Positions 36,435 through 49,969 of a stretch of 64,000 nt of DNA are shown here, piece after piece. Position 1 is the stretch's first letter; each line of letters begins with the position of its first letter. The position numbers and the translations under genes are program-made. The DNA is taken from NCBI RefSeq assembly GCF_032452875.1, contig NW_026893682.1, forward strand, positions 248,001 to 312,000, given 5' to 3'. Source of the DNA: Bos javanicus. Lineage: Eukaryota > Chordata > Mammalia > Artiodactyla > Bovidae. The notes beneath the pieces are model-generated. The model searched no databases. It had not been told where the DNA came from and was given only the letters and a program-made list of their open reading frames with translations.

Positions 36435-38098
36435 ATCAGTGTATGATAGCAAACATGATCAGCGCATGATCAGTCACATGATCAGCGCCATTAAGTCACG
36501 TGATCACTACATGATAGTCATGTGATCAGTCCATGCTCAGTCACGGTATCAGTGCATGATCAGCCACGTGATCAGTGCATGATCTGTCACATGATTAGTG
36601 TATGATCATCCACGTGATCAGTGCATGGGCAGTCATGTGATCAGTGCATGATATAGACGTGATCAGTGCATGATCAGTCTCGTGATCAGTGCATGATAGC
36701 CACGTGATCAGTGCATGATCAGTCACCTGATGGGTGTATGATCATTCACGTGACCTGTACATGGTAGCTACATGATCATTGCATGATCAGCCACGTGAGT
36801 AGTGCATGATAGCCACGTGATCACTGCATGATCAGTCACGTGATCAGTGCATGATCAGTCATGTGACCAGTACATGGTAGCTGCGTGATCATGGCATGAT
36901 CAGCCACGTGAGCAGTGCATGATAGCCACGTGATCAGTGCATGATCAGACACGTGATCAGTGCATGATCAGTCACGTGATCAGTGCATGATCAGCCACGT
37001 GATCAGTGCATGATCAGGCACGTGATCAGTGTATGATCAGCCACGTGATCAGTGCATGATAGCCACGTGATCAGTGCATGATCAGTCACGTGATCAGTGC
37101 ATGATCAGTCATGTGATCAGTGCATGATCAGCCACGTGATCAGTGCATGATCAGCCACGTGATCAGTGCATGATCAATTACGTGATCAGTGCATGATCAG
37201 TCACGTGATCAGTGCATGATAGCTACGTGATCATGCATGATCAGCCACGTGATCAGTGCATGATAGCCACGTGATCAGTGCATGATAGCCACGTGATCAG
37301 TGCATGATCAGTCACGTGATAGTGTGTGATCAGCCACGTGATCAGTGCATGATAGCCACGTGATCAGTGCATGATCAGTCACGTGATCAGTGCATGATCA
37401 GCCACGTGATCAGTGCATGATCAGTCACGTGATCAGTGCATGATTCCACGTGATCAGTGCATGATCAGCCACGTGATCAGTGCATGATAGCCACGTGATC
37501 AGTGCATGAGTCACGTGATCAGTGTATGATCAGCCACGTGATCAGTGCATGAGTGCCACGTGATCAGTGCATGATAGTCACGTGACAGTGTGTGATCAGC
37601 CACGTGATCAGTGCATGATCAGCCACGTGATCAGTGCATGATAGCCACGTGATCAGTGCATGATCAGTCACGTGATCAGTGCATGATCAGCCACGTGATC
37701 AGTGCATGATCAGACACGTGATCAGTGCATGATCAGCCACGTGATCAGTGCATGATAGCCACGTGATCAGTGCATGATCAGTCACGTGATCAGTGCATGA
37801 TCAGCCACGTGATCAGTGCATGATCAGTCACGTGATCAGTGCATGATCAGCCACGTGATCAGTGCATGATAGCCACGTGATCAGTGCATGATCAGTCACG
37901 TGATCAGTGCATGATCAGCCACGTGATCAGTGCATGATCAGCCACGTGATCAGTGCATGATCAATTACGTGATCAGTGCATGATCAGTCACGTGACCAGT
38001 ACATGGTAGCTACGTGATCATTGCATGATCAGCCACGTGATCAGTGCATGATAGCCACGTGATCAGTGCATGATAGCCACGTGATCAGTGCATGATCA

Positions 38099-38878
38099 GT
38101 CATGTGATACGTGTGTGATCAGCCACGTGATCAGTGCATGATATCCACGTGATCAGTGCATGACAGCCACGTGATCAGTGCATGAGAGCCACGTGATCAG
38201 TGCATGATCAGTCACGTGATACATGTGTGATCAGCCACGTGATCAGTGCATGATGAGCCACGTGATCAGTGCAGGATCAATTACGTGATCAGTGCATGAT
38301 CAGTCACGTGACCAGTACATGGTTGCTACGTGATCGTTGCATGATCAGCCACGTGAGCAGAGCATGATAGCCACGTGATCAGTGCATGATCAGTCACGTG
38401 ATCAGTACATGATCAGTCACGTGAACAGTGCATGATCATTTACGTGATCTGTGCATGATCAGTCACGTGACCAGTATATGGTAGCTACGTGATCATTCCA
38501 TGACGAGCCACGTGAGCAGTGCATGATAGCCACGTGATGTGTGCATGAGTTACGTGAGCAGAGTATGATCAGCCACGTGATCAGTGCATGAGTGCCACGT
38601 GATCAGTGCATGATATGTCACGTGACAGGTGTGTGATCAGCCACGTGAACAGTGCATGTTCAGCCACGTGATCAGTGCATGATAGCCACGTGATCAGTGC
38701 ATGATCAGTTACGTGAGCAGTGTATGATCAGCCACGTGATCAGTGCATGGTCAGACACGTGAACAGTGTATGATCAGCCACGTGATCAGTGCATGATATC
38801 CAAGTGATCAGTGCATGATCATCACGTGATCAGTGTATGATCAGCCACGTGAACAGTGCATGCTCAGTCACGTGATCT
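38099..38878 (+). repeat. Left module L (780 bp) of D18
   Basis: Exact 780-bp spacing and the marker order of the D2 copy. Confidence 0.92.
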
Positions 38879-39124
38879 GGGCCTGCTGAGCTGCGTGATT
38901 ACTGTCTGCTCATCTGCTTGACAATTGCCAGCTGAGCTGCACGATTCCTGCCTGTCATCTGCTTGACAATTGCCAGCTGTGCTGCGTAATTCCTGCCTGC
39001 TCAGCTGCTTGATTATTGCCAGCTGAGCAGCATGATTCCTCACACTGAGTTCCATGATTATTGCCTGCTGACTGTTTGATTCGTGCCTACTCAGCTCTTT
39101 GTTTATTGCCTCCAGAGGCACATG
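38879..39124 (+). repeat. D block 18 (1-bp deletion class)
   Basis: 246 bp, CTCACACTGAG; R with GTCACAAGATTAG. About 17.7 kb from the nearest other deletion-class copy (D10) but in the same super-repeat position. Confidence 0.94.
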
Positions 39125-40554
39125 ATCAGTGTATGATAGCAAACATGATCAGCGCATGATCAGTCACATGATCAGCGCCATTAAGTCACGTGATCACTAC
39201 ATGATAGTCATGTGATCAGTCCATGCTCAGTCACGGTATCAGTGCATGATCAGCCACGTGATCAGTGCATGATCTGTCACAAGATTAGTGTATGATCATC
39301 CACGTGATCAGTGCATGGGCAGTCATGTGATCAGTGCATGATATAGACGTGATCAGTGCATGATCAGTCTCGTGATCAGTGCATGATAGCCACGTGATCA
39401 GTGCATGATCAGTCACCTGATGGGTGTATGATCATTCACGTGACCTGTACATGGTAGCTACATGATCATTGCATGATCAGCCACGTGAGTAGTGCATGAT
39501 AGCCACGTGATCACTGCATGATCAGTCACGTGATCAGTGCATGATCAGTCATGTGACCAGTACATGGTAGCTGCGTGATCATGGCATGATCAGCCACGTG
39601 AGCAGTGCATGATAGCCACGTGATCAGTGCATGATCAGACACGTGATCAGTGCATGATCAGTCACGTGATCAGTGCATGATCAGCCACGTGATCAGTGCA
39701 TGATCAGGCACGTGATCAGTGCATGTCAGCCACGTGATCAGTGCATGATAGCCACGTGATCAGTGCATGATCAGTCACGTGATCAGTGCATGATCAGTCA
39801 CGTGATCAGTGCATGATCAGCCACGTGATCAGTGCATGATCAATTACGTGATCAGTGCATGATCAGTCACGTGACCAGTACATGGTAGCTACGTGATCAT
39901 TGCATGATCAGCCACGTGATCAGTGCATGATAGCCACGTGATCAGTGCATGATAGCCACGTGATCAGTGCATGATCAGTCACGTGATCGTGTGTGATCAG
40001 CCACGTGATCAGTGCATGACAGCCACGTGATCAGTGCATGAGAGCCACGTGATCAGTGCATGATCAGTCACGTGATCATGTGTGATCAGCCACGTGATCA
40101 GTGCATGATCAGCCACGTGATCAGTGCATGATCAATTACGTGATCAGTGCATGATCAGTCACGTGACCAGTACATGGTTGCTACGTGATCGTTGCATGAT
40201 CAGCCACGTGAGCAGTGCATGATAGCCACGTGATCAGTGCATGATCAGCCACGTGATCAGTGCATGAGTGCCACGTGATCAGTGCATGATATGTCACGTG
40301 ACAGGTGTGTGATCAGCCACGTGAACAGTGCATGTTCAGCCACGTGATCAGTGCATGATAGCCACGTGATCAGTGCATGATCAGTTACGTGAGCAGTGTA
40401 TGATCAGCCACGTGATCAGTGCATGGTCAGACACGTGAACAGTGTATGATCAGCCACGTGATCAGTGCATGATATCCAAGTGATCAGTGCATGATCATCA
40501 CGTGATCAGTGTATGATCAGCCACGTGAACAGTGCATGCTCAGTCACGTGATCT

Positions 40555-40801
40555 GGGCCTGCTGAGCTGCGTGATTACTGTCTGCTCATCTGCTTGACAA
40601 TTGCCAGCTGAGCTGCACGATTCCTGCCTGTCATCTGCTTGACAATTGCCAGCTGTGCTGCGTAATTCCTGCCTGCTCAGCTGCTTGATTATTGCCAGCT
40701 GAGCAGCATGATTCCTCACACCTGAGTTCCATGATTATTGCCTGCTGACTGTTTGATTCGTGCCTACTCAGCTCTTTGTTTATTGCCTCCAGAGGCACAT
40801 G
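40555..40801 (+). repeat. D block 19
   Basis: 247-bp reference form; R truncated after CACGGTATCAG. Followed by the longest D-free interval in the window. Confidence 0.95.
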
Positions 40802-43800
40802 ATCAGTGTATGATAGCAAACATGATCAGCGCATGATCAGTCACATGATCAGCGCCATTAAGTCACGTGATCACTACATGATAGTCATGTGATCAGTCCA
40901 TGCTCAGTCACGGTATCAGTGCATGATCAGCCACGTGATCAGTGCATGATAGCCACGTGATCAGTGCATGATCAGCCACGTGATCAGTGCATGATCAGTC
41001 ACGTGATCAGTGCATGATCAGCCACGTGATCAGTGCATGATCAGTCACGTGATCAGTGCATGATCAGCCACGTGATCAGTGCATGATCAGCCACGTGATC
41101 AGTGCATGATCAGTCACGTGATCAGTGCATGATCAGCTACGTGATCAGTGCATGATCAGCCACGTGATCAGTGCATGATCAGCCACGTGATCAGTGCATG
41201 ATCAGTCACGTGATCAGTGCATGATCAGTCACGTGACCAGTACATGGTAGCTACGTGATCATTGCATGATCAGCCACGTGATCAGTGCATGATAGCCACG
41301 TGATCAGTGCATGATAGCCACGTGATCAGTGCATGATCAGTCACGTGATCGTGTGTGATCAGCCACGTGATCAGTGCATGATATCCACGTGATCAGTGCA
41401 TGACAGCCACGTGATCAGTGCATGATAGCCACGTGATCAGTGCATGATCAGTCACGTGATCATGTGTGATCAGCCACGTGATCAGTGCATGATGAGCCAC
41501 GTGATCAGTGCATGATCAATTACGTGATCAGTGCATGATCAGTCACGTGACCAGTACATGGTTGCTACGTGATCGTTGCATGATCAGCCACGTGAGCAGT
41601 GCATGATAGCCACGTGATCAGTGCATGATCAGTCACGTGATCAGTGCATGATCAGTCACGTGAACAGTGCATGATCATTTACGTGATCAGTGCATGATCA
41701 GTCACGTGCCAGTATATGGTAGCTACGTGATCATTCCATGACAGCCACGTGAGCAGTGCATGATAGCCACGTGATGTGTGCATGAGTTACGTGAGCAGAG
41801 TATGATCAGCCACGTGATCAGTGCATGAGTGCCACGTGATCAGTGCATGATATGTCACGTGACAGGTGTGTGATCAGCCACGTGAACAGTGCATTCAGCC
41901 ACGTGATCAGTGCATGATAGCCACGTGATCAGTGCATGATCAGTTACGTGAGCAGTGTATGATCAGCCACGTGATCAGTGCATGATCAGACACGTGATCA
42001 GTGTATGATCAGCCACGTGATCAGTGCATGATATCCACGTGATCAGTGCATGATCATCACGTGATCAGTGTATGATCAGCCACGTGATCAGTGCATGATC
42101 AGCCACGTGATCAGTGCATGATCAGTCACGTGATCAGTGCATGATCAGCCACGTGATCAGTGCATGATCAGTCACGTGATCAGTGCATGATCAGCCACGT
42201 GATCAGTGCATGATAGCCACGTGATCAGTGCATGATCAGTCACGTGATCAGTGCATGATCAGTCACGTGATCAGTGCATGATCAGCCACGTGATCAGTGC
42301 ATGATCAGCCACGTGATCAGTGCATGATCAATTACGTGATCAGTGCATGATCAGTCACGTGATCAGTGCATGATAGCTACGTGATCATTGCATGATCAGC
42401 CACGTGATCAGTGCATGATAGCCACGTGATCAGTGCATGATCAGCCACGTGATCAGTGCATGATCAGTCACGTGATGTGTGATCAGCCACGTGATCAGTG
42501 CATGATAGCCACGTGATCAGTGCATGATCATCACGTGATCAGTGCATGATCAGCCACGTGATCAGTGCATGATCAGTCACGTGATCAGTGCATGATCAGT
42601 CACGTGATCAGTGCATGATCAGCCACGTGATCAGTGCATGATCAGTCACATGATCAGTGCATGATCATCCACGTGATCAGTGCATGCAGTCATGTGATCA
42701 GTGCATGATATAGACGTGATCAGTGCATGATCAGTCACGTGATCAGTGCATGATAGCCACGTGATCAGTGCATGATCAGTCACCTGATCAGTGTATGATC
42801 ATTCACGTGACCAGTACATGGTAGCTACATGATCATTGCATGATCAGCCACGTGATAGTGCATGATAGCCACGTGATCAGTGCATGATCAGTCACGTGAT
42901 CAGTGCATGATCAGTCATGTGACCAGTACATGGTAGCTGCGTGATCATGCATGATCAGCCACGTGATCAGTGCATGATAGCCACGTGATCAGTGCATGAT
43001 CAGTCACGTGATAGTGTGTGATCAGCCACGTGATCAGTGCATGATATCCACGTGATCAGTGCATGATAGCCACGTGATCAGTGCATGATAGCCACGTGAT
43101 CAGTGCATGATCAGTCACGTGATCATGTGTGATCAGCCACGTGATCAGTGCATGATCAGCCACGTGATCAGTGCATGATCAATTACGTGATCAGTGCATG
43201 ATCAGTCACGTGACCAGTACATGGTTGCTACGTGATCGTGCATGATCAGCCACGTGATCAGTGCATGATAGCCACGTGATCAGTGCATGATCAGTCACGT
43301 GATCAGTGCATGATCAGTCACGTGATCAGTGCATGATCAGCCACGTGATCAGTGCATGATCAGCCACGTGATCAGTGCATGATCAATTACGTGATCAGTG
43401 CATGATCAGTCACGTGATCAGTGCATGATAGCTACGTGATCATTGCATGATCAGCCACGTGATCAGTGCATGATAGCCACGTGATCAGTGCATGATAGCC
43501 ACGTGATCAGTGCATGATCAGTCACGTGATACGTGTGTGATCAGCCACGTGATCAGTGCATGATAGCCACGTGATCAGTGCATGACAGCCACGTGATCAG
43601 TGCATGATCAGCCACGTGATCAGTGCATGATCAGTCACGTGATCATGTGTGATCAGCCACGTGATCAGTGCATGATCAGCCACGTGATCAGTGCATGATC
43701 AATTACGTGATCAGTGCATGATCAGTCACGTGATCAGTACATGGTTGCTACGTGATCAGTGCATGATCAGCCACGTGATCAGTGCATGATAGCCACGTGA

Positions 43801-45294
43801 TCAGTGCATGATCAGTCACGTGATCAGTGCATGATCAGTCACGTGATCAGTGCATGATCATTTACGTGATCAGTGCATGATCAGTCACGTGCCAGTATAT
43901 GGTTGCTACGTGATCATTGCATGACAGCCACGTGAGCAGTGCATGATAGCCACGTGATGTGTGCATGAGTTACGTGAGCAGAGTATGATCAGCCACGTGA
44001 TCAGTGCATGAGTGCCACGTGATCAGTGCATGATAGCCACGTGATCAGTGCATGATCAGCCACGTGATCAGTGCATGATCAGCCACGTGATCAGTGCATG
44101 ATAGCCACGTGATCAGTGCATGATCAGTCACGTGATCAGTGCATGATCAGCCACGTGATCAGTGCATGATCAGACACGTGATCAGTGCATGATCAGCCAC
44201 GTGATCAGTGCATGATATCCACGTGATCAGTGCATGATCATCACGTGATCAGTGCATGATCAGCCACGTGATCAGTGCATGATCAGCCACGTGATCAGTG
44301 CATGATCAGTCACGTGATCAGTGCATGATCAGCCACGTGATCAGTGCATGATCAGCCACGTGATCAGTGCATGATCAGCCACGTGATCAGTGCATGATAG
44401 CCACGTGATCAGTGCATGATCAGTCACGTGATCAGTGCATGATCAGTCACGTGATCAGTGCATGATCAGCCACGTGATCAGTGCATGATCAGCCACGTGA
44501 TCAGTGCATGATCAGTCACGTGATCAGTGCATGATCAGTCACGTGATCAGTGCATGATAGCCACGTGATCAGTGCATGATCAGCCACGTGATCAGTGCAT
44601 GATAGCCACGTGATCAGTGCATGATAGCCACGTGATCAGTGCATGATCAGTCACGTGATCAGTGTGTGATCAGCCACGTGATCAGTGCATGATAGCCACG
44701 TGATCAGTGCATGATCAGCCACGTGATCAGTGCATGATCAGCCACGTGATCAGTGCATGATCAGTCACGTGATCATGCATGATCAGCCACGTGATCAGTG
44801 CATGATCAGTCACGTGATCAGTACATGATCAGTCACGTGAACAGTGCATGATCATTTACGTGATCAGTGCATGATCAGTCACGTGACCAGTATATGGTAG
44901 CTACGTGATCATTCCATGACGAGCCACGTGAGCAGTGCATGATAGCCACGTGATGTGTGCATGAGTTACGTGAGCAGAGTATGATCAGCCACGTGATCAG
45001 TGCATGAGTGCCACGTGATCAGTGCATGATATGTCACGTGACAGGTGTGTGATCAGCCACGTGAACAGTGCATGTTCAGCCACGTGATCAGTGCATGATA
45101 GCCACGTGATCAGTGCATGATCAGTTACGTGAGCAGTGTATGATCAGCCACGTGATCAGTGCATGGTCAGACACGTGAACAGTGTATGATCAGCCACGTG
45201 ATCAGTGCATGATATCCAAGTGATCAGTGCATGATCATCACGTGATCAGTGTATGATCAGCCACGTGAACAGTGCATGCTCAGTCACGTGATCT
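40802..45294 (+). repeat. Longest D-free stretch (about 4.5 kb)
   Basis: Near-consensus monomers with D-less remnants: an L/R pair at 41,673-42,950 (GATCATTTACG, GAGTGCC, GATATCCACG, then GATCATCCACG, GATATAGACG, CACCTGATCAG, GGTAGCTACATG), another softened L at about 43,860-44,240, and the L leading into D20 from about 44,770. No gene, RNA or mobile element is seen. Confidence 0.87.
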
Positions 45295-45541
45295 GGGCCT
45301 GCTGAGCTGCGTGATTACTGTCTGCTCATCTGCTTGACAATTGCCAGCTGAGCTGCACGATTCCTGCCTGTCATCTGCTTGACAATTGCCAGCTGTGCTG
45401 CGTAATTCCTGCCTGCTCAGCTGCTTGATTATTGCCAGCTGAGCAGCATGATTCCTCACACCTGAGTTCCATGATTATTGCCTGCTGACTGTTTGATTCG
45501 TGCCTACTCAGCTCTTTGTTTATTGCCTCCAGAGGCACATG
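45295..45541 (+). repeat. D block 20
   Basis: 247-bp reference form with R complete to GGTAGCTGCGTGATC near 45,990. Confidence 0.95.
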
Positions 45542-48057
45542 ATCAGTGTATGATAGCAAACATGATCAGCGCATGATCAGTCACATGATCAGCGCCATTA
45601 AGTCACGTGATCACTACATGATAGTCATGTGATCAGTCCATGCTCAGTCACGGTATCAGTGCATGATCAGCCACGTGATCAGTGCATGATCTGTCACATG
45701 ATTAGTGTATGATCATCCACGTGATCAGTGCATGGGCAGTCATGTGATCAGTGCATGATATAGACGTGATCAGTGCATGATCAGTCTCGTGATCAGTGCA
45801 TGATAGCCACGTGATCAGTGCATGATCAGTCACCTGATGGGTGTATGATCATTCACGTGACCTGTACATGGTAGCTACATGATCATTGCATGATCAGCCA
45901 CGTGAGTAGTGCATGATAGCCACGTGATCAGTGCATGATCAGTCACGTGATCAGTGCATGATCAGTCATGTGACCAGTACATGGTAGCTGCGTGATCATG
46001 CATGATCAGCCACGTGAGCAGTGCATGATAGCCACGTGATCAGTGCATGATCAGCCACGTGATCAGTGCATGATCAGTCACGTGATCAGTGCATGATCAG
46101 TCACGTGATCAGTGCATGATCAGCCACGTGATCAGTGCATGATCAGCCACGTGATCAGTGCATGATCAGTCACGTGATCAGTGCATGATCAGTCACGTGA
46201 TCAGTGCATGATAGCCACGTGATCAGTGCATGATCAGCCACGTGATCAGTGCATGATCAGCCACGTGATCAGTGCATGATCAGCCACGTGATCAGTGCAT
46301 GATCAGTCACGTGATCAGTGCATGATCAGCCACGTGATCAGTGCATGATAGCCACGTGATCAGTGCATGATCAGTCACGTGATCAGTGCATGATCATTTA
46401 CGTGATCAGTGCATGATCAGTCACGTGATCAGTGCATGGTTCCTACGTGATCAGTGCATGACAGCCACGTGATCAGTGCATGATAGCCACGTGATCAGTG
46501 CATGAGTCACGTGATCAGTGTATGATCAGCCACGTGATCAGTGCATGAGTGCCACGTGATCAGTGCATGATAGTCACGTGACAGTGTGTGATCAGCCACG
46601 TGATCAGTGCATGATCAGCCACGTGATCAGTGCATGATAGCCACGTGATCAGTGCATGATCAGTTACGTGATCAGTGCATGATCAGCCACGTGATCAGTG
46701 CATGATCAGACACGTGATCAGTGCATGATCAGCCACGTGATCAGTGCATGATATCCACGTGATCAGTGCATGATCAGTCACGTGATCAGTGCATGATCAG
46801 CCACGTGATCAGTGCATGATCAGTCACGTGATCAGTGCATGATCAGCCACGTGATCAGTGCATGATAGCCACGTGATCAGTGCATGATCAGTCACGTGAT
46901 CAGTGCATGATCAGCCACGTGATCAGTGCATGATCAGCCACGTGATCAGTGCATGATCAGTCACGTGATCAGTGCATGATCAGTCACGTGATCAGTGCAT
47001 GATAGCTACGTGATCAGTGCATGATCAGCCACGTGATCAGTGCATGATAGCCACGTGATCAGTGCATGATCAGCCACGTGATCAGTGCATGATCAGTCAC
47101 GTGATCAGTGCATGATCAGCCACGTGATCAGTGCATGATAGCCACGTGATCAGTGCATGATCAGTCACGTGATCAGTGCATGATCAGCCACGTGATCAGT
47201 GCATGATCAGTCACGTGATCAGTGTGATCAGCCACGTGATCAGTGCATGATCAGCCACGTGATCAGTGCATGATCAGTCACGTGATCAGTGCATGATCAG
47301 TCACGTGATCAGTGCATGATAGCCACGTGATCAGTGCATGATCAGCCACGTGATCAGTGCATGATAGCCACGTGATCAGTGCATGATCAGTCACGTGATC
47401 AGTGCATGATCAGTCACGTGATCAGTGCATGATCAGCCACGTGATCAGTGCATGATCAATTACGTGATCAGTGCATGATCAGTCACGTGACCAGTACATG
47501 GTTGCTACGTGATCGTTGCATGATCAGCCAGGTGAGCAGAGCATGATAGCCACGTGATCAGTGCATGATCAGTCACGTGATCAGTACATGATCAGTCACG
47601 TGAACAGTGCATGATCATTTACGTGATCTGTGCATGATCAGTCACGTGACCAGTATATGGTAGCTACGTGATCATTCCATGACGAGCCACGTGAGCAGTG
47701 CATGATAGCCACGTGATGTGTGCATGAGTTACGTGAGCAGAGTATGATCAGCCACGTGATCAGTGCATGAGTGCCACGTGATCAGTGCATGATATGTCAC
47801 GTGACAGGTGTGTGATCAGCCACGTGAACAGTGCATGTTCAGCCACGTGATCAGTGCATGATAGCCACGTGATCAGTGCATGATCAGTTACGTGAGCAGT
47901 GTATGATCAGCCACGTGATCAGTGCATGGTCAGACACGTGAACAGTGTATGATCAGCCACGTGATCAGTGCATGATATCCAAGTGATCAGTGCATGATCA
48001 TCACGTGATCAGTGTATGATCAGCCACGTGAACAGTGCATGCTCAGTCACGTGATCT
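45542..48057 (+). repeat. R, long consensus middle, L before D21
   Basis: A D-less softened L is at about 46,395-46,755 (GGTTCCTACG, GAGTGCC near 46,546, GATATCCACG). The middle, 46,760-47,440, is almost pure monomer. The L before D21 is typical only from about 47,445 onward and has a private GCCAGGTGAGC near 47,530. Confidence 0.87.
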
Positions 48058-48304
48058 GGGCCTGCTGAGCTGCGTGATTACTGTCTGCTCATCTGCTTGA
48101 CAATTGCCAGCTGAGCTGCACGATTCCTGCCTGTCATCTGCTTGACAATTGCCAGCTGTGCTGCGTAATTCCTGCCTGCTCAGCTGCTTGATTATTGCCA
48201 GCTGAGCAGCATGATTCCTCACACCTGAGTTCCATGATTATTGCCTGCTGACTGTTTGATTCGTGCCTACTCAGCTCTTTGTTTATTGCCTCCAGAGGCA
48301 CATG
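48058..48304 (+). repeat. D block 21
   Basis: 247-bp reference form with full R to GATCATGGCATG. Confidence 0.95.
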
Positions 48305-49722
48305 ATCAGTGTATGATAGCAAACATGATCAGCGCATGATCAGTCACATGATCAGCGCCATTAAGTCACGTGATCACTACATGATAGTCATGTGATCAGT
48401 CCATGCTCAGTCACGGTATCAGTGCATGATCAGCCACGTGATCAGTGCATGATCTGTCACATGATTAGTGTATGATCATCCACGTGATCAGTGCATGGGC
48501 AGTCATGTGATCAGTGCATGATATAGACGTGATCAGTGCATGATCAGTCTCGTGATCAGTGCATGATAGCCACGTGATCAGTGCATGATCAGTCACCTGA
48601 TGGGTGTATGATCATTCACGTGACCTGTACATGGTAGCTACATGATCATTGCATGATCAGCCACGTGAGTAGTGCATGATAGCCACGTGATCACTGCATG
48701 ATCAGTCACGTGATCAGTGCATGATCAGTCATGTGACCAGTACATGGTAGCTGCGTGATCATGGCATGATCAGCCACGTGAGCAGTGCATGATAGCCACG
48801 TGATCAGTGCATGATCAGACACGTGATCAGTGCATGATCAGTCACGTGATCAGTGCATGATCAGCCACGTGATCAGTGCATGATCAGGATCAGTGTATGA
48901 TCAGCCACGTGATCAGTGCATGATAGCCACGTGATCAGTGCATGATCAGTCACGTGATCAGTGCATGATCAGTCACGTGATCAGTGCATGATCAGCCACG
49001 TGATCAGTGCATGATCAATTACGTGATCAGTGCATGATCAGTCACGTGACCAGTACATGGTAGCTACGTGATCATTGCATGATCAGCCACGTGATCAGTG
49101 CATGATAGCCACGTGATCAGTGCATGATAGCCACGTGATCAGTGCATGATCAGTCATGTGAGTGTGATCAGCCACGTGATCAGTGCATGACAGCCACGTG
49201 ATCAGTGCATGATAGCCACGTGATCAGTGCATGATCAGTCACGTGATCATGTGATCAGCCACGTGATCAGTGCATGATCAGCCACGTGATCAGTGCATGA
49301 TCAATTACGTGATCAGTGCATGATCAGTCACGTGACCAGTACATGGTTGCTACGTGATCGTGCATGATCAGCCACGTGAGCAGTGCATGATAGCCACGTG
49401 ATCAGTGCATGATCAGCCACGTGATCAGTGCATGAGTGCCACGTGATCAGTGCATGATATGTCACGTGACAGGTGTGTGATCAGCCACGTGAACAGTGCA
49501 TGTTCAGCCACGTGATCAGTGCATGATAGCCACGTGATCAGTGCATGATCAGTTACGTGAGCAGTGTATGATCAGCCACGTGATCAGTGCATGGTCAGAC
49601 ACGTGAACAGTGTATGATCAGCCACGTGATCAGTGCATGATATCCAAGTGATCAGTGCATGATCATCACGTGATCAGTGTATGATCAGCCACGTGAACAG
49701 TGCATGCTCAGTCACGTGATCT
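48305..49722 (+). repeat. R, spacer and partial L before D22
   Basis: Near 48,888 the sequence reads GATCAGGATCAG where the matching copies read GATCAGGCACGTGATCAG, a loss of exactly CACGTG. L identity is strong only from about 49,430 (GAGTGCC). Confidence 0.87.
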
Positions 49723-49969
49723 GGGCCTGCTGAGCTGCGTGATTACTGTCTGCTCATCTGCTTGACAATTGCCAGCTGAGCTGCACGATTCCTGCCTGTC
49801 ATCTGCTTGACAATTGCCAGCTGTGCTGCGTAATTCCTGCCTGCTCAGCTGCTTGATTATTGCCAGCTGAGCAGCATGATTCCTCACACCTGAGTTCCAT
49901 GATTATTGCCTGCTGACTGTTTGATTCGTGCCTACTCAGCTCTTTGTTTATTGCCTCCAGAGGCACATG
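49723..49969 (+). repeat. D block 22
   Basis: 247-bp reference form, the last copy with GATCTGGGCC. R truncated after CACGGTATCAG. Confidence 0.95.

Larger units (their letters stand above)
36188..40554 (+). repeat. Super-repeat copy 4 (4367 bp), separated from copies 1-3
   Basis: D17 to D18 is 2691 bp, matching 2692, 2690 and 2690 bp in copies 1-3. The D-less middle unit has GATTCCACG near 37,441 and GAGTGCC near 37,551, and the second D is again the 1-bp deletion class. The third interval (D18 to D19, 1676 bp) is shortened and mostly consensus. Confidence 0.87.
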
